A DNA stretch of 64,000 nt from Promerops cafer. Lineage: Eukaryota; Chordata; Aves; Passeriformes; Nectariniidae. The stretch covers positions 310,001 to 374,000 of the forward strand of contig VZSE01014423.1 in the NCBI GenBank assembly GCA_013398275.1, in the 5' to 3' direction. Position 1 is the first letter of the stretch; each line of letters starts with the position of its first letter. The notes beneath the pieces are model-generated. The model did not search any database, was not told the DNA's origin, and worked only from the letters and a program-made list of their open reading frames with translations. This document shows, piece after piece, positions 1 to 13,189 of the stretch. Made by a program: the position numbers and the translations under genes.

Positions 1-2071
1 AGTAAATATGAAGTACTTTACTGAAAGTAAATACAAAAAACACCTGATACTCAAAATAACCCAAAAGAAACAAGAAATCCCACCTGATTTAGTTTAGAAA
101 TTAGTTTGCTTTGAAGCATATTATTTCTGACTCCCTAGCCATATCCTGTATTTTTGTTTTAAATTCTCCATGAATTTTTTTTTATCTGCCTGCGTGCTAT
201 TTGTACATCTAAAAACTTCACTGCTGTAAACAGAAGACTTGGATATGTGATGAATGAAGTGTTGCAGCTGCCTGAGAAAGAAATTTTTGTGGAGCTAAAG
301 ATAGACTTGTCTCTTGTATCTATTCTTTGGCAGAGTAAAAGGGTGATTGAAGAGAAGTAGAGTATATGAAAGCACAGCTAAAACACAGACACACTGACAT
401 TATAATACAGTGTCTCATCGGGTGATGTGGTGTTTTGACTACATGGCTGCAGCAGGTCTATAATTTAAATGCCATTAATGGCACAGAAAACAATAGCATG
501 GAGACAGGAATACTGTAAAATCTCAGGGTCTGTACTTATAATGCAGATGAAATAGCCCTTTGAACTTGTGGTGCCAAATGTTGTCCAAAGTTACATGAGG
601 AAAGCAGTTTGTTTTTGTGGTGTTTTATGTCTTCCTCTCCTAGCACAGACAGACATTTTGTGTTTAGATTGCTTGGCTTGTGTCACTACAAAAATCCCAG
701 GCAAAGGGGGGCTGATTCTGTTTCGCCTCACTCATGTCCCGTTCACACATTCAGTACAGAATTCGCTATTGTCAGTAGTCGTGACTGTGTTTTCTTTGTG
801 CTCGTTGTCTTTTGAATATGCTTCTTTATACTTTTCCTGAAGTCACACACAGAACTAGCTTCACCAGAAGCTCTTGGTGTTTAGCTGTAACAGAGTTACA
901 CATAGTCCTGTGACTGCACCCCAGCTATAATATCTCATTTGTTTCCACTTGGCTGTTGTAATGTTTTCTGCCGCTTAGAGTTCTTGTCCTTTGCCTTGCT
1001 CTCTTTTTTCCTTTTCCTTTCTTGCCCCCATTTAAAATTGTATCTGACTTCGTTTTGCTTATTGAACTTAACTGTGTGGAAGTACATGTTTCTGTACCCT
1101 CACAGATGTCAAACATTTAATGCACCTTGGTGTAATGTATGCTCTAAATATTTGCCAAATTGGAGTGAGTCTTTCCAAAAACAGTTCCTGATCTTTAAAA
1201 ACTTTGCAAAATGTATACAGTATATTAATTGTGAAGCTTTTTTTAGAGCATATTTCAAAGGAGGAGAAGAAATGCTGTGTAAGTAAAACTTGCTCCACCA
1301 CTTCAAGCAGGAGACTGTTACAATAGTTGCATTATTTCTTTATCCTGATTGAATGCCTTTGTAAATCTCACTTGGGCTTTTCTCCCCCCCCTTTAAACTG
1401 GTTCACTATATGTAGGTCTGGTACTATACCATTTAAATACTTAGCTGTTTCCAATTTTGGCTGAGTGGATGAACTCTTGTCAAAATCTTCATGCAGTGTT
1501 AACAAAACTTAAAGCCAACTTATACTCCATGATCTATAATAAAATATTTAAAGTTGCTAAAGGGATACGTACAGAGTTTCAGGAAAGTTGTTTATAGTAC
1601 AAGTCTCAAATTTGAAGTGTGGTAAATGTGGGTATTTAGGTATGCCTTTCTTTTCTCACTTAAATCATACCAAAAATTCAAAGCGTATGGAGTAGACATG
1701 GATCTACTTAATACTGAAGGTAAATAGAATTGAAGAAGAATAATTATTTTATTCTTATTAATTTTGTATTAACTTAAAAACTTTGGATCTTAGCAGAAGT
1801 AATTTATTGAGCATTTTCTTTATCTAGTGTGTCTCAAGTGTATAGAAACAGGGTCTTTCAAATCTGTGATCATCAAAATGGCTTTCTACTAAACCTGTGC
1901 ATTCACAGAACAATTCCAGTTCTTCCAAAATAATAATGCCAATATGTGCAAAAAAAGGAATCTTATGGATGTTTTGATCTTGGAAGGAATCTTGACCAGA
2001 ACAATCAAGAAAATACAAAAGGGTATGATTGGCCAACTGAAAGCACTTGTCATTGTTTATTTCTTTCCCAC
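1..2071. other. Non-coding background, no gene seen
   Basis: AT-rich, CpG-poor sequence with frequent stops in all frames. The few frames of 60-115 codons have unconvincing composition, overlap each other on opposite strands and lack paired splice sites. A short C-run lies near 1384-1391. No RNA gene or recognisable transposon was seen. It is best read as intergenic or intronic. Confidence 0.6.
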
Positions 2072-2160
2072 TGTAGTGGGTTGAGTGCTGGCCCGGCCCG
2101 CTTGGTTTTTACCTTAACCAAAAACCAAGCCACTTCAAACCACCACTCTCAATAATATTA
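2072..2160. repeat. Short LTR-like scrap (tentative)
   Basis: The stretch opens with 'tgtagtgggttgagtgctgg', which resembles from memory the 5' start of bird endogenous retrovirus LTRs that begin TGTAGTGGGTTGA. A local inverted motif follows ('ttggtttttacc' facing 'accaaaaaccaa'), then 'ccaccactctc'. Similarity fades within about 90 bases. No internal retroviral region is next to it, so at most this is a truncated LTR end. It could equally be a chance match. Confidence 0.25.
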
Positions 2161-3017
2161 GTAAAGAAAGATTTTACATAGGCCACCATTCCTGACTACT
2201 GCAATCAGTACTTTTCAGTTTTGTCTAAAGAGAAGTTAATAATTTGTCTTGCGCTTGTTGCCACAAATTCCAAGGAGTAACATGAAACCAAAGCAGAACT
2301 TGAGAGATAGCTAGCATTTACCCAAACTTGTTTTTAGTTAGATCAGAATATGAGTTAGTAAAAAAACTCTCCTTAGTGGCAGGTTTGGTAAAATCAGTCT
2401 TAGTTATCACACTGTTTTTCTACTTAGGAAATAATTTCTGAAATGAAAGCGGACTATTCACGCTCAATGGGATTTAAATATAGAGGTAATCTGCACAACT
2501 TCTCCCTGTCAGAAAAACATACTATGCACTTTAACAAATTTTTCCAAATAAGTGCCTTGTACACAAGTAATTTCTTCAATACCAGGATGGTTGTTAGCTT
2601 TCTGTGAACAGCCCCAAGTATATTTTATAACCTGAGCACAGTTCATTTCCTGATGTAGCAGTGCAGTCCCAGCTGCCCTCACAAGAGCAGAATTCCAGAT
2701 GTTCCTGTTCTGCAGTGTGGAGCGGTGCTGTAATTGTTGGACAGCAAGGATTCAATTTGGCTCTCTGATAATACTCTATCTGTAGAAATACTTTCACTGT
2801 GGCTATAGGAATGTGTGTATACATTAGGAAGGAAACTATATTATGGATTTCAGTCTTTAAATGCATTCATATGGCCCAGGTGATTGCAAGAACCACTTGG
2901 ATTTGAGAAGATAATGATGACATTTTAAGTATCATGTAAGGAAGGAATTGTCCATTATCTAAAGCAGCGTACATGGTAACACAGCCAGTGATCTGAACCT
3001 GTCATTCATTTAATAAT

Positions 3018-3436
3018 TCAGATTGGAAAAGGCAAGTGAGATCATTGTGTCCAACAGCAAACCTAACACTGCCATATCAACTACTTAAATCTTGTCCCAG
3101 AGCACCATGTGTGCATGTCTTTTACGTACCTCTAGGGATGGTGACTTCATCACTTCTTTGGGAACCCTTTTCCAATGCTTGACAGGCTTTTTGGTGGAGA
3201 ATTTTTTTCCTAATATCTATTCTAAGTGGTCCTTGGTGCAACTTGAGGCCATTTTCTCTTTTACTGTCACTCGTTACTTGGGGAAAAAAGTACACTTGAC
3301 ACTCAGACACACTCTGCTGCAGCCTCCTGTGAGGTAGTTATAGAGTGATAAATTATCCCCTGAGCCTCCAGACTTCATAACCCCAGTTCCTTCAGTTGTC
3401 CCTGGATGGACTTGGGCTCTAGACCCTCCACTTTAA
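3018..3436 (-). mobile_element. Old CR1 LINE fragment, 3' portion, reverse orientation
   Basis: The plus strand reads like the reverse complement of the avian CR1 3' region, in the right order. The landmarks are 'gggatggtgacttcatcac' (3135-3153), 'cctaatatctattctaa' (about 3210), 'caacttgaggccattttct' (about 3239), 'gtcactcgttacttgggg' (about 3266), 'gagcctcc' (about 3362), 'aaccccagttccttcag' (about 3379) and 'cttgggctctagaccctcca' (about 3411). CR1 is the dominant LINE of birds and reptiles, usually as 5'-truncated copies. The many substitutions and small indels suggest an old copy. The element's 3' end lies near 3018 and its truncated 5' side near 3436. No open reverse-transcriptase frame remains, so the short frames on both strands here are decayed repeat sequence. 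Confidence 0.88.
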
Positions 3437-6400
3437 TCATGCAACTTCTCACTCTAGTCATGATAGCAGTTTTTGTATAAACCTATCTATGTAAGAGTTT
3501 CTAGATGTTCAGATTCAGTATTTCTTCCACTGTTTCATGGAGCTGTTTTTACAGGACACTAAAAGCTTTGAGTCAGTAAAATCAAAGCATGTGAAAACAA
3601 CTTTAGTTGTGGTTGTTCCATATTTTTGGGATTATTTCAGAATATGTCCTACTGTGGTCAAATGTGCATGTGTTCAAATTTCTTGAATGTATTTGTGACT
3701 GGGTTGGGGGCTAATCCCAGGTTCTTTCCACACTTAATATCTCCATTAAATACTGTGGATATTCTGGTTGTGGGTTGTCCCATTTTAAATCATCTCTACA
3801 GATAATTTAAATGCCTTAGTGACCAGTTGGTTAGGGCAGAAAGCTTCTCATGTACCAACCACTTGTGGCAGAAAAGATCAAATGTGATTTTTTTTTTCTG
3901 TTCTGAAACCCTCTGTGGCCATTTCTATTTTTCCTAACTGGCTTGGGCTGAAAATGACTTTTTTAAACAAGATTTAGCAAGACAGATTCTTGATTTCACA
4001 TGATGATACTGATGTTTTATTGTCACAGAAATTTGTAATCAAGATTATAGAAACTGTTAACAGTATGCAATTCTGCCTTCAGGATAAGGAAAATGGATAT
4101 GATTCCTGGAATCCTACTTTGTGGGAGAAAGATTGGAGGGGCTAACAACATGGGCTTAGGAGTGTGGAGAAAAGGATCTTGTCTCCCTTCTGGGCATGTA
4201 GAGTTGAACATTCAGTTTGCTTTGTGGTCCAGGTTTATTACTAAACTCTTGAGCAAGCCTGGAGGCATTTCCTAAATGAGGCTGCAGCTACACAGCTTTT
4301 AAACTCAATTAGCCCTCTCTCCTGTGTCCTGCATGCCCTGCCAGTTCTAAAGGACTTTCCTTGGCTCTGTGAGAAAGGGAAGGTGTGGGGGTCTCCAGAA
4401 CCAGCCTCCTTCTTCCCCTGGACTGGGTGGAATGGCCACATCTTATTGTGGCCCTTGGACAGCAGCAATTTAAAGGTTCTCCAGAATATTGAAATGTAAA
4501 TTTTGCCTAAGCGGGGAAGGCTGGGGAGAAAACAGTTAGTCATTCAACAGCAAAGAAATAATTTAGCTTCTCCTACCTGGTATGAGACTCCTTCAGAGTG
4601 GAAGGAATACCAAACTGGGCTGTACTTTGTGTCATATCAACAGGATGGGTTGGCCCAGTGTCTTTCTTCCACAGTGATCTTCTGAGGCTTGTGGTCTGCA
4701 GAATGCAAACATGAGAGAAAGCACTCCTATCACAACTAACAGCAAAACAAGTGTCTTAAGAAAATTACTGTTCCCAGGAATACAGATTAGAGTGTATTAA
4801 ATAGAGAGGTAAAATTATATCTTACCATTAAAAAAAAAAAAGCAAAAATAAAGACAAAACACCTAATGACTGCCTTAAGGAAAAACGCATTTGCTAGTCT
4901 TCAAGCACAAGAAAATACTTGACCTGTTTTGAACAGCGTTGTTTTTATAAAATGCTTTTGTTGGATCACAATCTTTTTTCTCTTCTCTGTTTGATCTAAA
5001 AGTCCAACTGTGTTAATTTAAAAAATTAATGTGATGCATTATGCTTGTAATATGATTAAAGGTATTACTAGAACTTTATAGAAGAAGGGTTTTTTTTTTT
5101 TCTCTCATTCTGTTAGCTTCTCCCTGCAATTGCAGTTCTATGCAAAACTGTAACTACATCTGGTTGAAAACTTAATCATTTTTTCCTCTGTGGGGAAAAT
5201 GCAGGCAGTTTTGAAGAAATACATATTTCAATGGAAGTTTTTCTGGGAAGGCCTTTTGTGTGAGGAAAGGAAAAAAAGCCTCCTTGCTGTCTTAGGAAGG
5301 TTGATGGCCTGGTGTTTTGGTGTGCCTTTGGAATGTCAGAGCTCTGTTATTGTTGGAGAAGGGCCTGGAAACCTGGGTTTCTGATACTTTCTGTGAAAGT
5401 CTTAATGATCAATCAGACTATCTATCTGGAAAGTGATCATGCTGCCTACTTTTTCTCCTCCTCTTTCTTTTATGATAAGCTCCTTTTCCCAAAAGAAAAT
5501 GAAAACAACTTAGACATACCTCTCTTTAATAATAAAATTTCAAAAATCTTTCTATCTTTCTGAGAAAGGAATATGATTTTCTGATCAGTCTTAACAGTAA
5601 CACATAGATCCATTCTTCATGTTGTCTAGTAATGAAAGAAGTGTAATAATGATATAGTTTGCTCTTGGTGTTGAAATTGAAGCAGATATATGTATATATA
5701 AGGAGGATGCTGTGGCTGAAGAGCTCTAGAGCCATGGAAAATTCTTTTGCTTATTCTACTGAGTATTGCAAAGAAACGCCTTGTCTGTGCACTTGTACAT
5801 GTACTTACTTTACTTTATTTTTGCATAGTGAAACACTACAGCTAATGTTGAAAATGTGAGGGCTTCTTTAAAAAATTCAAAACCAAACAGAAGTAAACAA
5901 CTTAGAGGGGGGAAAAAAATCCTTTTCATAAAGCCACAGTGACTCTCTATGGAAGAATATAAATTAATCAGTCTGTGTCTGGATCTCTTCTCCATTCATA
6001 CAAAAACATGACAAAAATATTAGCTGCTCTATTACATCATCTCTTTTGAAGTACAAATGCTAATTGAAATCAGTCAAATGTCTGTCTAAAAGCACGTGTG
6101 CTAAGATACTACGATCATTTTTTTTAATGTACTTGAATACAGGTATATCTGATTTTCTCTAAAGCTTCTATCAGTGTGGGACTAAAGGTGGTCCTTGGAT
6201 CATGCTCCCATGATCCTCATTTTTAGTCCTTCATGTTTTAATGTTTACCACTTAAATGTGGTTTTGAGTGTGCTTCTGAATCACTACTTTGCAAAAAGAA
6301 ACAGACACTACAGTCCATCTCCAGCTGAGTTTCCACCTTGCTTAAAGATTGGTGCTCTTCTCCTTTATTCTTTAGAAAAGATATTTTAAAATTAGATTCT

Positions 6401-8122
6401 GCTTTCCAGATAAGCTGCTCTTCACTCTTAATTCAAGGGAACAAGAGATAGCCATTGGTGTATGTTTGATCTCTTTGAAATATTTTAGTCTCCTGTGTCA
6501 TTCAGATGTTTGTTGGATGGACTTGAAAGAATGCTTTGGTTGCTGTTTAGAAAAATCTAATGCCCTGTAAGTGCAATACATGATAAAAGAAAGTAATGCT
6601 CAAGACCTCTTGTGTGTGGATTGCTGCAAACTGCTTTTTCTCTTACTGCTTTTAGCTTGCTGACCTGCAGAAAAGGTTGTTTCCATGTTTTCTTCGTGTT
6701 ATCCATGTGAAATTCTTCAAGTACTTTTTCATTTTGCTTTGACCTGTTTTTATAGTTTTTACTGCTGCCTGTTTAACACATGTGCAGCAAACTGCTGCAC
6801 CACTGAGTTCCTGCAGATGTTGTGAGCCAGTATGACTTTTATAACTGTCTCTATGATGTTCAGTCATGGAAGCCTTGATTTAGGAAGAAGAAACCCAGTT
6901 CAGTTATAGATATCTTCAAATGTCCTGACCTACACCTGGAAAAACAGTATGGCATTTTCCTGCACTGTCTCTGTGCTGAGCTGTCTGAGATGGTTTACTT
7001 TTGTGGCTTTAAACACATTAGGTAAAGTTTGGAGCCATCCAGTAATTGCATGTTCCAAGTTCCTTCTTGCAGCTACAGCAATCCTGTTAATGTTACCTTT
7101 TTAAAATTCTTTGTTAGTAAATATCATCAGATAAAAGGCTTTTGTACTCTGGACTTCTGCTCTGAAAAAGTCCATTAAATAAACACAGTATTGCCAGCTA
7201 ACTGACTTCTGAGTTTAGGTTTACTGGGGGTTTTAGCAGGCTGTTAACAACTACAAGTATGGCTTTTTTTACCTTCTGATTTGGGGGGAATTTTGCTTAT
7301 CAGATCACCTCTGTTTTCCTGATTCCCTTGTGTATAAACTTGCCCTAAAAGAGAGCCATCTCTGACTACATTTTGTTTATTATGAGTTCAAAATACCTGC
7401 AAATCTGAAAATAATTTCAGCAAGAGTATTCCACTGTTAAAATAGTGGCCAGGACAGTACTATTTTTCATCTATGTTTTGATATAATAATTTCATGTATT
7501 TAGCAATCATAATTTTTATTCTATTCAAGATAAATTTCAGAAAGACAAACCTTAAACAGAGCTGTATCAGTGCATTTATCTGGGAGCAAAGTCAGATGTC
7601 AGGACTGTGTCAATGCCTGTGTCTGCTTGTGCCTGGACAGGGGAGTTAAACTGTAGGGGGTAACCCTTTCACATGAGTGTGCTAGGCAGTGTTTGCAGGA
7701 CATTACATCTTTCTTTGGATGTTTCAGCTGGGTTCTTTCTCCCTGCTCTGGAAAACGGTGTTCTCTGTGATCTATCTTAGACCATTCTCATTCCTCCCAT
7801 CTCTACCATCAAAGCATCTTATCATAGGTATATATGCAAGATTTTTCTTTCTTTTTATGGCAGTTTCAAAATAATGCTGCCAAGTTTAAGTCAGATATGT
7901 AACCAGCATTGCACACAGCAGTTTTTTAGAAAGTGGGATTGAAAGGGAAATCAGTAAATCAGTACTACTGGTCAAGAGTTGCATTGAGGTGTTTTCCAGG
8001 GGAAAGAATTTTAATGGTAAAGCCAGGACCCATTGGTCCTATTCTCTGTGCTGGTTCACAGCATTGTTTTTGTCCCTTCCTTAAGTCTCACATAAAACCT
8101 TGGCTGCAGGCCCCTCCAGTTT
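3437..8122. other. Non-coding background, no gene seen
   Basis: Plain AT-rich sequence with short homopolymers, for example A-runs near 4830 and T-runs near 5088. Frames reach about 100 codons but with no recognisable domain, no paired splice sites and frequent overlap on the opposite strand. No RNA gene or clear mobile element was recognised. Confidence 0.55.
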
Positions 8123-8142
8123 GGGATGGGGGTGGGGGGGGG
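8123..8142 (+). other. G-run cluster, potential G-quadruplex
   Basis: Runs of 3, 5 and 9 guanines are separated by AT and T. The nine-base run can supply two tracts, so four stacked G-tracts with very short loops are possible on the plus strand. The surrounding sequence is AT-rich, so the run stands out. This is a structural potential only. Confidence 0.5.
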
Positions 8143-10189
8143 TTAGAAATACAAAGATTTAGTATTCACTCTTTCAAACTGATATTCTAGCTCTTTTCCT
8201 TGCCTAAGGTAGAATGAAAACCATAAACTATTGGTAAATGTCAACTAACCGCTAGACTTGAAAGAACCAGCAGCTGCTTTCTGCTTATGAAGCAGAGAAA
8301 CTGTGTGGGAGGAGATGTGAAGAACCTCCTCAAATACCCACTATAACAGAGGGGCGGGGGAGAGACTGCACTGAATATGGGGTTTAACCTTTAGAATTCT
8401 TTTTCTGTTCTCTCATGCTCTTAGACTTGTATGAAAATGCAAAATGGCAATTGATTTGTTTCAGGTAAAAGCATCAGACAAAGGCCCCATGCCACCTAAA
8501 ACTAATTTCTGATAAAAAATGGAGTACTCAGCTTGCCTGTATCAATTTTGTGTCTGTTAAAGATTTATGGTATGAATCTCATAAACAGTTTTCAAATGTA
8601 TTTAATGAATAATTGTTTGCAAAGGGCTTGAGTGTGCCTCAAATCAGATGCAGTGTTTCAATGCAGCAATGTTATTAACAGCATCGTTAGTGTAGTATTG
8701 AAATGGCAACACTTAAAAATTCATCTACCACAAATCTGAAATGATGAGTTTGTCTTGAATACAAATAAACATAGAGGAAATAGATTGGGAGGCATTCATT
8801 CATGATGTATAAAATGAGATCAAAAATAGGCCACAGGTTTACGTTAATATAAATTGAGAAAAATTCTAGCTTGGCAACACTGACCTAAAAGCTGCCTAAA
8901 CAAAGCAACTAATGTTTATTCTGCTTCTAAAAGGAAGTCCGTATCAGCTGTTGAGGAAAGACAAAGGGTTGTTCTGGGATGGTTTTTGGGGTCTTTAAGT
9001 AACTTATTTATTCTGTAATTTATAGATCCTTCATCACTTTCTGATATGGAAAAAGTATGTATAGCCTCATTAGCTCATGGCAAAACTGTTTTTAGCCCTT
9101 TTAAAACTATTTGTAAAAACAGACTAGAAAATGTAGAAAGAAAAAGGGTTGGGTTGTTTGGGTTTTTTTTCCCCTGAAAATAGTCAATTACAAGAAAATA
9201 AATGTATCTGGAAAGTGTGGTTACAATCTGGCTTTTATAATAGGAGACCTTTCTGTACTTAGATGCTGACTGTACTGGGCAGATGAAACAGTTCTCAAGG
9301 AATGATAAATATTGTTCAGTATGAGGAGACTGTTTTTACATTAACAACTCTCATATGAAAAAATAGAACTTCAACTCTGTTATTTCACCTGCTCTCCTTT
9401 TAAACATGTCCTCTTTTGTTTGCTGACTACTCCCACTATGGAGCACTTGTCCACAGTCCTGGGAATTACTACTAACTCCCTAAGATGGGGATGGGAAACT
9501 AGAACTGGTGAACAAGGCCTGGAAGGGTACCAGCTGGAGGATATTTGTGACAGATCAGAATAACAGGAAGAGAGTAAAAAAGAAATGGTCAGCACTTTTG
9601 GCTTTTTAAAAGTGGGGTGCAGATGACTTGCTGTTATGTTTTTGCAATGTCTTGTTTCCAGACTACTGGCTTAGTCAGCCACATCTTTAATTTGCCCAGT
9701 TTATAACAGCTGCTTTGGCTGCTACCACAGAAAGAGAAATTATAATTTCCAAGCCTTCATTTCATCCCTCTTACCTATAATCCTCAAGTTCCAATCTGTC
9801 TGACCACTTTACTAGGCTTTTTAATTAACAGATCTTCTTGGGGGCCCTTGAATGTGTTTTGCATATACAGGAGCACTAAACAGCCTTGGAAACTCTTGAT
9901 GAGATGAAAAACATCCTGCTGGGAATATAAAATGGCATATAGTGCCTAGAATAATGATTTCCATAATTGAAATTTTCATGTGCTGTATTAAAAGGCATCA
10001 TTTACCTGGGGTCCTGTTAGCTTGAAAAGAAAAATATTTTAGTTTCAAGAACCTCTCTGTTCAACTCTATCTCTACATGGTTTTGTTGATTCCTTAGAAG
10101 AAGACTTGTGGGCTCGGCAAAAAAGGCACAAAGCTGAAGATGAAAACTAGCATTTGAATATTTTCAAATCAGTCAGTGATTCAGATGTA
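8143..10189. other. Non-coding background, no gene seen
   Basis: AT-rich sequence without a supported gene. A G/T-rich stretch at 9146-9170 holds three GGG runs followed by a T-run and a C-run; it is low complexity rather than a gene signal. No repeat family was recognised. Confidence 0.5.
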
Positions 10190-10570
10190 CTTACTTGATT
10201 TGCTTAAATGAGGCAGGTGGTGGAGTTCTGTAATGATCTTTACTTTGTACCTGAGACCGCTGATCATTTGGCTGAGGTGGCACATTGTTAATGATGTGTT
10301 AATAAACAGCGTAATTTGAGAAGGTAGACTCTTCGATGGAAAGTAATAGCTGTCCCTGCTGCCAGTATCTTAATGTAATCGAAGAAAACATCTTGTTTTA
10401 ATCATTTACTAATTGAATGGCACAGCAGCTAATCTCTGGGATGTACCTTGGAGACCCGATTACGTGTTTCATTGACTTCTGGGGAACCAACACAGATGAT
10501 GTTGGTCAAATTGCCCTCAGCTCTCTTCATTGCTGGTCTGCAGCTCTGTGGTGATTTGTCTGGAAGACAA
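10190..10570. promoter_or_regulatory. Enhancer-like conserved-element candidate
   Basis: High-complexity sequence with almost no homopolymer runs and several homeodomain-type cores: 'attgttaatgatgtgttaat' near 10285, 'taattgaatggc' near 10412, and a 'gattacgtg' motif near 10458. Stops occur in all frames, so it is not coding. This texture is typical of vertebrate non-coding elements kept by selection near developmental genes. No alignment was possible, so the call rests on sequence style and is tentative. Confidence 0.3.
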
Positions 10571-11627
10571 AGAAATAAAAATTTTGTTTGATACTCTAGA
10601 ATATGTCCAATAGATCAGCCAATAATTGATCTTGACATTCCCCAAGGAAAAATTGCTAGTGTCACTGTAAAGGTCTTAGTGGTTTTGTATAATCTGTACT
10701 AACTTTTTCTTCAGATTTTCCAATAATATAAATTTTGCTTCAGGCTAGCTCTAAGTGAAATTAGATTATTCAGAATATTAAGATGTGACACAATGCTGTC
10801 AATAAGCCTTATATTTTCAATAGTTTAAACATCATAAATAGTTACATCAGTGGTATTTTTTCCATGCTGTTCTGACTTGCTGTTCGTGTAGGATCATTCA
10901 GACATATAAAACAATAAAAAACTGCCAGAAAATGAGCTCCAGGATTATTTTGCAGTGCTACAGATAAGTGTTGGCAAGATCAGTTTCTGAAAAATCAAAT
11001 ACTAGACCTGTGTGTGTTGGGTTTTTTCCATAGTGTAATTCTGAATTAATTTTCTCTTACAGAAAATTAATCCTGCTTAACTACTGAAATGCAGGTCTAG
11101 GTAATAGTCTGACCTTTACTGCTGATATGCACCAATCCTAATGAAACCTGCACCTCTCTACTTTTTTAGTAGCTCTGAATATTATTACAATCCCAGCCTA
11201 TGATATTCAAAAGCACATGAGGAACTACATAAATGTCTCTCCCCATCCCTGAAGTGCAGTGGGTTAGGTGATGGGATTCTCAAAGCCTTCTAAATTCTTA
11301 GCATTCAGGAAAGAAAATGCCAGGGCTCAAATAACAAATATTTGAGTTGCTTCTCAAAGCCACTTTATTAAATTGGACTCTTTTAAACAAGTTTAGTACC
11401 AAGTAAGTATGGTATATTAAATCTAAAAATATATTTTTTCAAATTTATACTTTTTAGTGCTCTAATGGTTACTTTTTGAAGAACTTGTGGCCTTGCAAAA
11501 TATTGTAATTACATAGCATGTTCTCAAAAAACCTGGTGTCTAGTATTAACCATCTTGTGGTTTCACAGAAGACATTTTGAGAATTTCGGACCCATCTTGT
11601 TCAGCTACACCTTCTCTATTGTGATTA

Positions 11628-11960
11628 ATGGAGGAACATGCACGTTTGAATTCTTTGAATAGCTTTAAAAAGTCTCACATTTTTTATTTGTCTTTTTTTA
11701 TAGGACATGAAAAAAGCCCCATCACCCCTCAGAGCATTAAAGCACAGTGCTTTAATTACACAATGCCCATTAATGCTAATAAACTTCATGCTAAAGACCT
11801 ATGCTGTACCAGTGCCAAGTAAAACATAAGTCTCCTTCCTTTTCAAGCCCTGTGCCACACACTGCCTGGACGTGCGGCCATTAAAATGAGCTCCATTGCA
11901 ACGACAGGCATTAGACACAGAGGCAAGATTTCACATTGACTTTCAATAGCTTCTGTAGGT
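11628..11960 (+). promoter_or_regulatory. Conserved-element candidate with exon-like core
   Basis: The core at 11704-11818 sits behind a strong acceptor-like signal, a T-rich tract ending 'tttttttatag'. A weaker donor-like 'caagtaaaa' follows, giving a 115-base segment. The segment stays open in the frame entered after the acceptor until a TAA at the donor. It includes a palindrome (11736-11756) and several TTAATTA or CATTAATGC cores. After it comes a high-complexity stretch including 'ggccattaaaatgagctcc'. It could be a conserved enhancer, a non-coding RNA exon, or both. The 38-residue product matches nothing I know, so protein coding is not claimed. Confidence 0.3.
11736..11756. repeat. Near-perfect palindrome, 10-bp arms
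   Basis: Arms 'attaaagcac' and 'gtgctttaat' are exact reverse complements separated by a single A. The right arm runs on into 'taattaca', a homeodomain-type site. The element could bind a dimeric transcription factor. The pairing is seen directly; function is inferred. Confidence 0.75.
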
Positions 11961-12500
11961 TGAAATAATGCTAACATTTGTTTTCAAGTAATCTTTAAAA
12001 GTATTTAGGTAGGAATAGTGTTAGGCGAGGGACGGAACATGTGAAATCAAGTGATAATATTTTTAACTGCTGTACTCTTTCTATAATCTGATATAACTTG
12101 AGTTTTCTCTGTAAAGATTACTTTGTAATGATACTCTGAAGAATGAGTTTACCAGCTGTATAAGATAAAGCATGTTTGTAACTGTTCATAAATCTTATTT
12201 CATTTTCTGCTGTTTCTCTTACCTAAGTCATTAACTGCAGCTATTTTTTTTTCATATAGCTCTGCTGTTAGCATTTCTGAATTTGACCTCAGAACTAAAT
12301 CTCCTTTTATCTTGGAATATTCCTGGAAATCAGGCATATTATTCTTGATCTATGTGCACAAGTACAGCAGTTCTACTTTCAGGGTAGAGGAAGAGTTTGG
12401 GATTCAGTTTATGAGAATTTGAAGGGAGGGGTATGTGGTGGTAGGTGTATCAGACAGGGAGATGCAGACTTTTTTTCATCTCTGCAGTAAGATAACATCT

Positions 12501-12525
12501 CTTGTACTAACCTCTTTGTACTAAC
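12501..12525. repeat. Short direct repeat
   Basis: The 10-base word 'ttgtactaac' occurs twice, 14 bases apart, at 12502-12511 and 12516-12525. This is probably a local slippage duplication with no evident function. Confidence 0.6.
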
Positions 12526-12825
12526 AAAATGAAAATGGTGATTTGGTCTGGTTGAGGACGGAGACCAAATGGACACAGCTATGCATTTAGGAGGAGCTGA
12601 GTGATGGTTGAATGGTCAAATGCATAAAAACCCTAAAACAGTTTAGATACTGACTGACTATGAAGTGTTAGAATATGCCTAGACTTAGCAAGTGAGAGGA
12701 TAGTGGGATCAGCCAAAGGGATGTAAGGAAATTTCATGAAAAATAAATGTAGATTTGTGACTAAATGGGCAGTGTTCAAGTTTTCTGATGTTCCTGGTAC
12801 TTCATCTCAGGTGTAATGTGGAGAA

Positions 12826-12856
12826 TAGGGTTGGGTTTTGGTTTGGGTTTTTTTTT
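12826..12856 (+). repeat. G/T-rich low-complexity tract
   Basis: GGG runs at 12828-12830, 12833-12835 and 12845-12847 plus a GG at 12840-12841 are separated by T-runs and followed by a run of nine T. A two-tier G-quadruplex is conceivable. It resembles the GGTTT-type simple sequence scattered through bird genomes. Confidence 0.4.
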
Positions 12857-13189
12857 AAAATGAGTACCTCTGGACTATCCCCAACCCCTGTGTAACAGTG
12901 TTGATATCCTGAAGGGGATTTATTAGTTAGTCAGGGGATTACCAGCGCTTTCTTAAGTCTTTTGGCAGAGCAGTCTTCAGGAGCAGACAGAAGGGAAGAG
13001 AGGCAGCACCTGGGTTCAGAGTCAGAAATGTGCCATATCCTCATGGGCTGAAGGAAGAGGAACATGAGGGTGAGGAGAGGGTGAGCCCAGCAGAGAGCTG
13101 AGCTCTCTGCCCATGGTTCTTCCTGCAAGACAGAGGGCCCTTGGGGGTCTTTTTAGAGTGCTCTCAGCAGTTGTTTATCCTCAATCACA

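Noticed and set aside
5686..5701. Short TATA/TATG simple repeat
   Set aside because: Only a few units, below a meaningful microsatellite length.
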